Origin: Heliocidaris erythrogramma
Lineage: Eukaryota > Echinodermata > Echinoidea > Camarodonta > Echinometridae
Direction of reading: 5' to 3'
Assembly (NCBI GenBank): GCA_025617745.1
Contig: CM046857.1
Coordinates: forward strand, 30,243,514-30,307,513
Length of the DNA: 64,000 nt
The stretch's first letter is position 1. Each line of letters begins with the position of its first letter. Both the position numbers and the translations under genes were made by a program. A model generated the notes under the pieces. That model saw only the letters and a list, made by a program, of their open reading frames with translations. It was not told the origin of the DNA and ran no database searches. Positions 23,510 through 33,574 of this stretch are shown here, one piece after another.

Positions 23510-23961
23510 AAATGTATGACCTCTGTGACCTTTGATCTTTGACCTTGAGACCCTAAAATCTAATCGGTTCATTGTCCCTCCCATATGCAAACATGGGCCA
23601 GGTTAGAAGCTGATCTGTCAAACAGTTCTTCAGTTATCGTGAGAACGAACCATTTTTATGTACATAATGACCTCTATGACCTTTGAACTTTGACTTTGAG
23701 ACCATAAAATCTAATCAGTTCATCGTCCCTCACATATGCATACATGGGCCAAGTTAGAAGCTAATCCGTCAAACAGTTCTGAAGTTATTGCGAGAACGAA
23801 CATTTTTATGTACATAATTACCTCTGTGACCTTTGACCTTGAGACCCCAAAATTGAATCAGTTCATCCTCCCTCCCATATGCATACATGGGCCAAGTTAC
23901 AAACTGATCCATGGAACAGTTTTGAAGTTATCGCGAGAACGAAAAGGGGACGGACGGACGG
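23510..23961. repeat. Three tandem units of about 150 bp with GACCTTTGA words
   Basis: Each unit starts ACCTCTRTGACCTTTGA, passes through CATATGCAWACATGGGCCA and ends in GCGAGAACGAA-like text. The third is followed by (GGAC)n. The third unit contains a perfect TGACCTTTGACCT at 23827-23839, which reads AGGTCAAAGGTCA on the other strand, the DR1 nuclear-receptor site. A related single unit is near 11851-12010. Confidence 0.8.
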
Positions 23962-24225
23962 ACGACCCGAAAACATCATGCCTACGGTGGGTGGAGGCAT
24001 AAAAATCATGTCACTCACTTTCAAGGAATTAATACATGGTTCCACTCCTTGTATCTTCCTTGCCATTTCCCAGATAGAAGAAGGAATTATTTTGAATTCT
24101 ATCCGTGATCTAAATAACTCAAGTCTAAGAAAGTGAATAAATTGATATGTATTTGATTTGACAGGAGACTTTGACACAATTTTGAAACACCAATCCTGTT
24201 CTTCCCTTCAACAGACATTTTAATT

Positions 24226-27200
24226 TTAATAGAGTAGATTCTGTAAAGGCACTGTATATGGGGTGGATCCAAAGGGAGGTTTCTTCTTTGTAACCACTTC
24301 TAGTTCCTGATACTCCTGTAACCTCAACACATCCTTGTCTTTCCTTACAATGGTGTTAGGAAGTTTCCTGATCTTGACTACATTAGAGGGCTCCACCTGG
24401 AGTTCCTCGCAGCACAGTTCAACCAGATTCTCGAATGTGAGGGCGCTCCTGGGAAGTTCTACCTCGATGAAGTCACGCTCTGCTGATTCCGCTTCTCTGA
24501 CTTTCAGTACAAGTTCTGCAAACATACAGGATACCGGTAATAGTTCAAATGAAGAATTGCAAGAGTTATATAACAAATTACAAGCTGAAGAAACACAGTT
24601 GAATGAACTTCTGGATACCGCAACTGCTGGTTCTATAGTAAGGCCTAGATTAAAGTGGGCTGAACACGGAGAAAGAAGCTCTAAATACTTTTGCAATTTA
24701 GAAAAACGGTCCTATGAAAGAAAAACTATACGCCAACTGAAGGCGAATAATGAGCAAATAATCACTGATCCTAAAAGAGTACTTCAGGAAATTCATTCTT
24801 TTTATATACAGTTAACAACAAAATTATTCATACCCCTTGGAAAATTCTATTTTTTTGCATTTTTCCTAAAAATGAATGGTTAACTGAATTTAATTACACA
24901 TCAATTCAATACATTCATTTATCATCTGCAAATGAATGCTGTTTCTGGTTTCACCTCATTTGCATAACAATAGAAAAAGTGAATTATCCAAACTGGGTGA
25001 TGTTCAAAATTATTCATACCCTTGGTGATCTATTGACTTTGTCAATCAGTATGAATCCAGTCCTTGTGATTAATGCTCGTAACACTTTCTTCACACTGTC
25101 ACAATGCTTCTGGAGGTCTCTACTGAGATATCAGGCCAATACCTGGTCTCCAAAGGCCCAATCTCCTTGAGGATGTTGTCCACACATGCCATCACCTGGT
25201 CTTCAGGGGATTTGGTGGATTTAAAGCATATTTTGTGTTTGCAGGTGGTGTAGTTTTAGACGTCATGAGGATAGAACTATGATATTGATATTTCGTTAAT
25301 ATTCCTTACATTTTAATGACAATTCTGTATTTCTAAGTTGAAACAAAGCACTCTTCCTGGAGGGACTTCCCTAGAGGCATTCACTGTTGCACTGTCAAGG
25401 GAAGGTATTTCCTGATACTTTTGTTCCATTATTATTAAGAATGTTTAGGGAGACCATGGTAGTTGTCTAAAGGTTGGATGGTGCCAATTTTATCAGTTTA
25501 TTCAGTTACACTGATTGACACATTTTTGATATGGACACCTGCAAGTGGGTACTCTAGTTAAGCTTAAAATACTGATCTTTATGTTCCAGTGCACTGTCAA
25601 AGTGGTAGCATTTTGTGCACTGCAGCTGGTAACATGGAGGGCATATGGTATAAATTTGGTTGACATTCATTTTGATATCAAGGATTGTAGCTTTCATACC
25701 AAAGATACAAAGAATATACCATATAAAGATTGATATACAGTAACAGTCAATGTGGGATGTGTATGGTACTCAAATGTTACATACTGTTATTCATGGTGAC
25801 CTGACGTTAGAGTCATGCAATGACTTTAATATCACCAACATGGCCTTCCTGAGCACTCTGATTAAGAATGGGGCCAATGAATAAAGGTGAACCCTCCCAC
25901 AGGCAGTGCAAAAGGGAAGGGCTCTTCAGGAATGGTGCTTTGCTTCATAAGTAGATACAGAATTTTCATTAAAATGCATGGAATAAATGACCGAAAATTT
26001 CAATATCATAGTCCTGTCATCATGAAGTCGATAACTGCATCACCTGTAGGACACGAAATCTAATGAACTCCCTGAAGGTCAGGTGAAGGCATGTGTGGGC
26101 ATGTGTGGACAACATCCTCAAGGAGATTGAGCCATTTGAGAACAGGTACTGGCCTGATATCCCAGCAGAGACCCCTCCCTGGAAGTCTTGTGACGGTGTA
26201 TTAAAATAAAGTGAATTACAAGCATTAATCACAAGGATCGGATTCATACTGATTGACAAAGTCAATAAATCACCAAGGGTATGAATAATTTTGAACATCG
26301 CCCAGTTTGGATAACTCACCTTTTCTATTGTTATGCAAATGAGGTGAAACCGGAAACGGCATTCATTTGCAGATGATAACTAAATGTATTCAAGTGATGT
26401 GCAAGTAACTTCATTTAACCATTCATTTTTAGGAAAAATGCAAAAAACTAGAATTTTCCAAGGGGTATGAATAATTTTGTTGTTAACTGTATATATATAT
26501 TTTTTAATTTTGGAGACAATTTTATATGATGGATTAGGACTTCTGACAATGCCAGAACTAGCTGTGTGTTAAACAATGGTTTTATGTCCAATCCGGTTGC
26601 AATTAAACGAGGAATATTCCAGGGTTGCCCAATATCCCCTCTTTTATTTATACTACTTGTAGCTATTGAAATTCTGGCTAATTCAGTATGACACAATCCA
26701 GAGATTAAGGGAATTTCAGTTGGCAACTTTGAAAAGAAGATAAGTCTTCTTGCTAATGACACAACATGTTTTTTAAATGGTGAAACAGCTTCCTTGAAAA
26801 ATTTATTTGAAATTTTGACTCAGTTTGCAAAATTTTCAGGCTGTCACATTAATTTAAGTAAGTCAGATGCTATTCATATAGGAAATTTGAAAGGCAGTAC
26901 TGTTATTCCACAAGATGCATTAGGGTTGAATTGGAGATTAACGTTTAAGGCTTTAGGAGTTGTTTTCTCATTGAACACAAAAATGCTTTACGAACTGAAT
27001 TTTGTTCCCAGACTTGTCATTATAAGAACAGATCTTAAATTGTCGGAGGTATAGAAGCCTAATCCTTGTTCAGCAAAATTGCCGTTGTAAAGTCACTTTT
27101 ACTCCCCGAATTGTTATTTCTGTTTTCAGTATTATGCATTGACCTGCCAAACTCTTTCTTTAAAAGATTGAATGGTTTGCTTTTTAAATTCATTTGGAGC

Positions 27201-30200
27201 AATGGCAAGGACAGAGTTAAGAGAGATATATTATGCAATGATTATGAAGAAGGGGGTCTGAGGATGATTAATCCTTTAGTTTTTGCACAAGCACAGAAAG
27301 TATTGTGGATGGCTAAACCCTTAGAAGATAAATATGAAAGTTAATTGAAGAGAGTTAATCAGTTGTCTCACGATGTGCAAACGTAAACGTAGGTAGTCTG
27401 ACGTTTCGGCTGCTATATACTGCTAGCCTTAGTCATAGACAATGAGCCGAGATCACGCTGAGCGGGTCTTAAATAGCCCGGAACGGCCGGATGTACGCTC
27501 GGACCACTCGCGCTGTGATTGGTCGCTGCCGTTGACCAATCACCGGGCGCGGCATTGTTCCCTGCCGTGTCGGCGCTGTGATTGGTCGCTGCCGTTGACC
27601 AATCACCGGGCGCGGCGTTGTTCCCTGCCGTGTTGGCGGGGGGCGCGCTATCCTTGGCCGGTTCTAACCGGTTAACTGCGTGGCGCTGAATAGCAGATAG
27701 CCATTCGTTAGGGATGTCAATGCCGTTATCCCTGTTAATGTTATTCGAGTGCAATGGGATTTGAATAGCTTCTTTCACCCGGCGCGTGTGATTAACTCTC
27801 TTCAATTATTCTTCACCACGATGAACCTCTTCCAATCTATTAATATGAAAGTTGTTGGAAAACAATAGAAATAAATACTCTTTCTATCTTTTGTGATGAT
27901 TATCTTGCCCATTTTTAAGGCAGATGCCCCAGATTCGGTTTTGGCAAAACTTAAAAATTGTCAGTTAACAGCGTCTATTAAGACATGGTATTTATATAGG
28001 CAAGAGATGAAAAAAGAATTAGGTTTATGTGGGTTTCATTTACAAGATTTTATTTGGTGGAATAGAAATGTAACATTGCAACATAGAACACATTTTTTCT
28101 TTCCAGTTTAGTATGAAAGGGGTATTCATTCCATTTCTAAATTACATAATGGTTTTGGTAACCCCCAAAACATTTGAATACCTCGTAATTGAATTTGCCA
28201 TTCCTATTAGAGATCAAAGAAAATATGACTCCCTCATGAATGGCATATTAATGGATTGGTTTGATAATTCTCTTAATGTGGATGAGAATATATTTAATCA
28301 AATTGTTAAAGATCTACTAAGTCAAAAGAAAATGTCTAAGTATACAATATTCTGCTTAAGAAATACGGCTGTACTAATACCAAAAGGGAGAGTAAATGGG
28401 AGGAACTCTTTGGCCATCAACCCAAAGAGAAGGATTGGTTGATGATTCATAAGAGTAACTTTTGTTGCACAATTGAGACTCAGTTAAGGAGTTTTTATTT
28501 CAAAGTATTTCATAATGCTTTTGGTTTTAATGAATTTTTGTTCAAGAATGGGAGAAAGGAGTCTGCTAATTGTTATTTTTGGTGTTTTGGCCGAGTACTA
28601 CTGTCTTTCCGAGGCTGATCTTCATGCGGAAATCTTGACAGGCAGCTGAGAAGGAGGTGCACATTGACTGAAGCTCTTCCAGTGAGTGTGATGCGATTGC
28701 AGCGTCATCCGCATATAGGAGTTCCCGTATCAGTACCTTTGATACCTTGGTTTTGGCTCTGAGACGGGCGAGGTTGAACAATTTACCGTCACTCCGGGTG
28801 TGCATCAAGATACCAGAAGGTTCAGGGAAGGCGCGGCGAATCAGGGCTGAAAAGAAGATCCCGAAAAGTGTCGGAGCCAGGATGCAGCCCTGTTTGACCC
28901 CGCAACGAATGTCAAATTCCCTTGATCTGGAGTTGTCAAACTGCACTGTTGCTTTCATGTCATCATGAAAAGCCATTAAGATGGTCAGTAGGGTTTCAGG
29001 GCAACCAAGACGCTTGAGTAAAGAGAAGAGTCCCGAGCGGCTAACGTAGTCAAAAGCTTTGGTGAGGTCTATGAATACCATGTACAGGGGTTTCTGCTGC
29101 TCGACACATTTTTCTTGGAGCTGGCGTAGAGTGAAGACCATGTCTACTGTGGAGCGTAAGGGTCTGAACCCCGACTGGCTTTCAGGTAGGATGCGGTCTG
29201 CAAGGACTTGTAATCGTGGAAGGATTGCTCGAGCTAGGGTCTTTCCAGCCAGACTTAGCAGTGAGATGCCCCTGTAGTTGTTACAGTCATGGCGGTCACC
29301 TTTGTTCTTGTACAGTGTGATGATGTTGGCATCTTTCAAGTCCTGGGGGATGCATTGTTGTTGCCAGCATAGCTGAAAGAGTGACAACAGTTCTGTCTCA
29401 AGCACGTCACCACCGTACTTTAGCAGTTCTGGTGCGATGCCGTCGGTACCAGGTGATTTGTTGTTCTTCAGGCTGCGGACAGCGCGACGTACTTCATCCA
29501 GGGTGATGTTGGTGTCAAGCACGTCCAGCACTGGGAGCTGAGGTACTACAGTTAATGCTGAGTCATCAACATCCACAGGGTCGGCGTACAGAGAGCTGTA
29601 GTGTTCCACCCATCTCTTCGCCCAGCAGGAGGACATAAAGGCAAAGCTTTTAAACACCTGTTTATTGACACTGGCCTAATCTCACCAGCAGCTCATGGCC
29701 ACAGGGAGACTTGAATAGTCTAACTACGTTGCACGTGCACGTGCATATATACGGTGGACGGATCACCGAAATACCGCCGACAGGACGCAATACGTTCGCG
29801 ATAAAAATTTAGTTTTGCACATATTTTATAATTAGATCAATTATGAGCCTTTTCGGATGAAAGATTAATAGATCCTATTTTTAAGCACAATTTCCAACAG
29901 AAATCCAATCCTGCTTGTACTGTACATCAACATACGAACTAATGACGATCGCAACTATAATATCATATCAATGCGCGAGTAAAGGCATATTGCACGCATA
30001 TGGCCTATGACTCACCAGTTGACACACTCAGCTCTCGGTTATATTCATGTATTTTCCTTATTTCGGGGTCGATTTTTTTCGTTCGAATTTGAAAACGGAT
30101 CACCATTGAATTTGTAAATAGAATATTCATTTGAAAACTTTATAAAAACTGGAGGAAATTGAGTTTACTCTGAATGGTCAACCACAGGCAGAGATCTCTA

Positions 30201-32985
30201 TCATGCTCTTACGTAATGTGACAGCTGTTGCTGTCATTAAACCCTGGCTTGCCACGCGTCGATAGAAAGTTATCCCACCGTGGGGATTAATATGTTTGGG
30301 AATGAAACCACCAGATTCTCAAATGAGCATTTTCATAATCGGGGTATAAACCCCCATTTTGGGCCATACAAAACGGGGGTTGCTTTCAAACGGGGGATTG
30401 ACGGCATGTATAATTAAAAAATACACAGGAGCTGTGAGTATTTTAACTCAAAAAGTTCAGAAATAGCTAAAGAAATCACCAAAGGAGCTCCAGCATAAAA
30501 AAGTAACCTTTTTTACACTGGTAGGTGACTTACCATCAGCATTGCTTGCTACAGGCTGAGGAGCTGGAAGGCCATTGACATTTCCTTGGTAACCACTTGA
30601 CCTTTGACCTCTTGATCTACCATGTGGAAAAGGTGGGTTCTTAAGGTAATTAGCTGTGATGGGAAGGGGCTCCTTCTTTACGTGTACAGAGGTTCCTGCA
30701 AAGATTAACAACAAAGTTTATTTGGACTTCCTTCATTAACATGGCATACTCATTATTTGTGAAGCAATGCCTAGAGTCATTAGCTTCTCAGAAATTATTT
30801 CAAAGTTAACTCACAATCAGCTTTGAAATATTAAAATTGGAGGCTAAACAAACATAACAGCTGTTTCACACAGAACGTCCTTTCATGTGACACCAATAAT
30901 TGAAGGAAATTCTATCATCAAAATTTTCACTTTCAAGGTTTAAATCTTCAGGGAAATTATTACTTCATTCCCGGCTCATTCTGGAAAATAATACTTGAAT
31001 GAATTCCATACATTTAGTACTTTGTTGAACCATTTAAACTTCATTAATACACTGCATTCGAGATTACTGATGCTTCTACTTCAAGACCCTAGTGATGAAC
31101 TATCACATTCACCCAACAGTCACAGTATGATGTACTAGATGATAGTTGATCTCTGGTAACTCCAGTGTCATCACAAGTAACCACTCCAAGTGAGGCATGT
31201 ATAAAAAAGTAATACATTTGTTGTTTACTGGTCTATTAAATGGCAAGGTGGTCAACATACTTGCCCTGCACTCATCTTACCATTCCCTGATGTACTCCCA
31301 ATCATCTTCTTCACCTCATCATTGTCTGTCATCTGAACAGGAAGTTCCCCCTTGTGGTTGCTTAGCGATGGGTCTGCACCCCGCCCTAACAGGTACTGTA
31401 CGACTGTAGGATGCCCTCGCTTACTTGCCCAGTGAAGTGCGGTCCTAGATCAATGGAGATGAACAAATAAAGTTTAAAATAGAGACGGAGACATGAAGCA
31501 GTAGGGACAGAATAGAAGATCTAGAGCCATGATGAATCACTTATACATGTACATGTACAACAAAGGTCAAGTAGCATTAGCATTTCCGGTTTCTTGTCTG
31601 TATATATGCTTCATTTCTGGCACACACAACACAAGTATGAGAAATCTAATATTACATGACAAGCTATAGATTAGGCCAAATCTGCCAGTCAAAATTGATT
31701 CCTAGTTTCTCCTTTCCCCCTTCCCTTTTGCAGCCTCCTTTAATTGTTTTTTTCTTTGATATCTTTGATTGGACATGAAGCAAAGAAATTGAGGAAATTC
31801 AAATAATAAAGCAACACAAAATTATTCATGCAATTCAAACTTGTTTCAAGCCTCTGTAGTGGCTAGTGGCATTTAAAGTTATGCCAGGGCTAGTGGCACT
31901 CACACTTATGCGAGGGCTAGTGGCACTCATATATATATGCACGGTTATTGCAGATTTGTGGGCCAGCCTAGCGGTAGTCATGGTAGTGAATCAACTAATA
32001 TTCTACAAATTGATTATCTAGTTTCTCATTTCCTCCTTCCCTTTTTCAGCCTCCTTTCCAGTAATTTGTTTTTGTTTTTTTATATTTTTTCAGGTCTGTC
32101 AACTTTAGGGAACTGCTTGGATTCTCTCGCCCAGTGTGACCAGCGCCAGAAGTTAAATTAGGTTAAAAAGCATGTTTTGACTCCAAAATTCTGTGACATG
32201 CAAAAAAAGGAATAAAAAATAAAGGTCATCAACATTTTCGGCTCTATTTTACTCCAAAAAGAAGGGAAAAAAAGGTTTGTTTTTCACTATTTTACATATT
32301 TTGGTGAGGGAAATTTTCATTTTACACGTAAAGCGGGAGGAGCGTGGTGGTGTGAGACTCCCGCCAAATGTGGGAGGGTTGACAGCCCTGATTTTTTACT
32401 GGACATGAAACAAAGAAATTAAGGAAATTTAGATAATAAAGCACAAATAATCACAAATTATCACAATATCATTCATATAATATAAACTTGTTTCAAGCCT
32501 TTGTGCTAGTGGATAGTGATAGTGAATGCAATATGATAATATAAATATTTTACAAAGAAAACTCATGTTGAAGGCCATAGTATTAGGTATGAGGGGGGAA
32601 ATGAAGTGCTTCTGTGCAGAGTGAATGGTGGTTTCCTCAACTACGATAATACGGAAATATCAAACATTGACATTGCAAATATAAATATTCATTATTACCT
32701 CTGGTAGTTTAACTCGGTCTTACTCACATCACAGTTCATTTGAATGGATGATATAGATCTAACTTAATCATACACATGACATAGAATTAGAAATTCTATC
32801 TACGTGTAAATTGTAGACCTATCATGCCTATACTATAGTACTTAGCATTACTAGTCTTACCATCCATTCATTTGATTTTGTGAATTAATATTTGCTCCTT
32901 GGCACAGGTATTCCTCAATTCCATCTTGATCTCCAATACTGGCGGCTTCCCTCAGTTTTTCTTCAAGTACTTTTCTTTCATCCAT
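24226..32985 (-). CDS. ANKRD40: ANKRD40, ankyrin repeat domain-containing protein 40 (complete, four exons)
   Basis: Exons in reading order: 32985-32861, 31444-31281, 30695-30534 and 24515-24226. All have GT-AG borders and phases agree, giving 246 residues. Residues 1-95 hold ankyrin repeats (EKLREAASIGDQDGIEEYL, then TALHWASKRGHPTVVQYLL with GELPVQMT). Residues about 97-150 are a short linker with the conserved ITANYLKNPPFP motif. Residues about 151-235 are the conserved C-terminal domain (ELVLKVRE, DFIEVELPRSALTF, KIRKLPNTIVRKDKDVLRLQ). The human protein is longer, mostly in the linker. The ATG at 32985 opens the first ankyrin repeat as in the human protein. It is divergent with METTL22. 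Its function is little known; an adaptor role is inference. The roughly 6-kb last intron is filled with LINEs whose sequence reaches within about 25 bp of the acceptor. Confidence 0.93.
24809..26489. mobile_element. Tc1/mariner-like MITE with long inverted arms
   Basis: Ends are CAGTTAACAACAAAATTATT and its inverse, flanked by TA on both sides. The arms continue for several hundred bp at imperfect identity (24809 to about 25230 against about 26030 to 26489), including ATTATTCATACCC and CAAATGAATG words. The middle shows no intact transposase. It splits the L1-like LINE. Confidence 0.8.
27343..27841 (-). mobile_element. 5'-truncated Penelope-like retroelement with 12-bp target duplication
   Basis: AATATGAAAGTT flanks it at 27331-27342 and 27842-27853. 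The minus strand starts with IDWKRFIVVKNN, then after a frame break RRVKEAIQIPLHSNNINRDN, the usual C-terminus after the GIY-YIG domain in Penelope-like elements. Next comes an Ala/Pro-rich tail containing a duplicated unit. The 3' region has GCCGAAACGTCAGAC, typical of these elements. The sequence AATTGAAGAGAGTTAATC at 27343-27360 recurs inverted at 27790-27807. It is nested in the L1-like LINE. Confidence 0.78.
27509..27628. repeat. Two tandem units of about 60 bp inside the Penelope-like element
   Basis: Each unit contains GCTGTGATTGGTCGCTGCCG, then TTGACCAATCACCGGGCGCG and TTGTTCCCTGCCGTGT. On the minus strand they read as a doubled NNAAPGDWSTAATNHSA peptide. Each unit also contains an inverted ATTGGTC/GACCAAT pair. 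Confidence 0.8.
28587..29640 (-). mobile_element. LINE reverse transcriptase fragment, open frame kept
   Basis: One uninterrupted frame (about 350 codons, 29657-28566 including short flanks) covers most of an RT domain: SLKNNKSPGTDGIAPELLKY, NYRGISLLSLAGK, SGFRPLRSTVDMVFTLRQL, FIDLTKAFDYVSRSGL, GVKQGCILAPTLFGIFFSAL and the catalytic LLYADDAAIASHS. It looks like an RTE- or Jockey-group RT; I am not sure of the clade. It stops abruptly after GKTVVLGQN and lacks endonuclease and C-terminus. The 28587 border meets the L1-like element. It is in the same strand sense as ANKRD40, in its last intron. Confidence 0.75.
29700..30533. other. ANKRD40 last intron, upstream part
   Basis: No coding sequence or clear transposon ends recognised between the LINE fragment and the exon at 30534-30695. 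There is a CGGGGGTT-like inverted block around 30338-30400 (GGGGTATAAACCCCC, AACGGGGG). Confidence 0.4.
31650..32560. repeat. Tandem duplication of about 320 bp in ANKRD40 intron 1
   Basis: Copy 1 (about 31670-31930) and copy 2 (about 31990-32540, interrupted) share CTAGTTTCTC, CCTTCCCTTT, GCAGCCTCCTTT-like text, GGACATGAAACAAAGAAATT-like text and AAACTTGTTTCAAGCCT. Copy 2 carries a 300-bp MITE. Three GGCTAGTGGCA units of about 30 bp lie at 31858-31935. Confidence 0.7.
32091..32390. mobile_element. 300-bp hAT-like MITE inside the second duplicate
   Basis: Left end CAGGTCTGTCAAC and the inverse of the right end, CAGGGCTGTCAAC. ATTTTTT flanks both sides (32084-32090, 32391-32397). Copy 1 of the surrounding duplication lacks it, which gives an empty-site comparison. 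Confidence 0.72.
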
Positions 32986-33574
32986 TTTATACGGAGTGTA
33001 ATAGAGCTAATTAATTAACACAACCGACAAGTTTGCTGATCAGTGGAGCGGCCGAGGACTACCGACAATTCCTGCCTCGCCTAGCCCAGTACTCGGTAGC
33101 CTGCGCTCCGTCTGCCTGTCGATCGCAATATCCTGCTGTGCAGTGAATTGACACGTCACAAACAACACGTAAGCGTCACATCAAACTACAATCTAGACGA
33201 CCAGAAATTAATGAAATAAAGATTTATGGTACAAAGATCCTGCAAACGGGTTGTTTGCACAAGAATCATAAAATAATTTGCACGCGATAGGTTGCTTTCT
33301 CTAGCCGGGCTGGACCACCGGCATCGCCCTTACCGTTGACATTTGAACCGGAACAAAAATAAAAGAGCACGTGTACTTCGTTGGGCCGGTATAGTTGGGG
33401 GAAATCCCGTATCACCGGCGTGAAGTTGCACAAGCTCTGTGGCCTGAGCTGGACGACACCATACCACGAACTCTGTATATATGTATGTAGCTACGTGCCT
33501 GGCCCTGGGGATCCAGCCGGTTCGTAATTAAGGACAATCCACTAGTCACTACACTTATAATTTTTATATACATT
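32986..33574. promoter_or_regulatory. Shared ANKRD40-METTL22 intergenic promoter region
   Basis: The two start codons are 589 bp apart in head-to-head orientation, so both promoters must lie here or in 5' UTRs. No convincing TATA box. An ETS-type ACCGGAAC is at about 33344-33351 and a CACGTCAC half-CRE-like site near 33152. Composition is more GC-rich than the neighbouring introns. Transcription starts are not visible from sequence. Confidence 0.6.

Larger units (their letters stand above)
18616..24225. other. Intergenic region between convergent RSL1D1 and ANKRD40
   Basis: Contains the 3' UTRs of both genes and simple repeats. A candidate RSL1D1 poly(A) signal AATAAA lies at 19881-19886, but its use is unproven. 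No exon or RNA gene is recognised. Listed separately: a CA run, a GA run, a hAT-like MITE and a 150-bp tandem array. A poly-G run lies at about 19556-19575. A hairpin with 13-bp arms TCTGCTGAGAGCC lies at about 21417-21478. Confidence 0.6.
24535..28586 (+). mobile_element. Broken L1/Tx1-like LINE, interrupted by a Tc1-like MITE and a Penelope-like insertion
   Basis: Plus-strand pieces read as one L1-type ORF2 with gaps. At 24538-24806: RLKWAEHGERSSKYF, NLEKRSYERKTIRQL and EIHSFY, the segment just before the RT core. After the MITE at about 26500-27055: GIFQGCPISPLLFILL and KFSGCHINLSKSDAIHIG. At 27066-27342: KSLLLPELLFLFSVL, FKFIWSNGKDRVKRDIL and the GGLRMI block. After the second insertion at 27854-28586: more C-terminal text ending in ANCYFWCFG. 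The early RT motifs are deleted, the catalytic YADD is replaced by LAND, and stops are present, so it is dead. It lies antisense to ANKRD40. Confidence 0.8.

Noticed and set aside
24335..24883. 182-aa plus-strand frame as a novel gene
   Set aside because: The first half is antisense to the ANKRD40 last exon, the middle is L1-like text, and the end is the Tc1-like MITE terminus.
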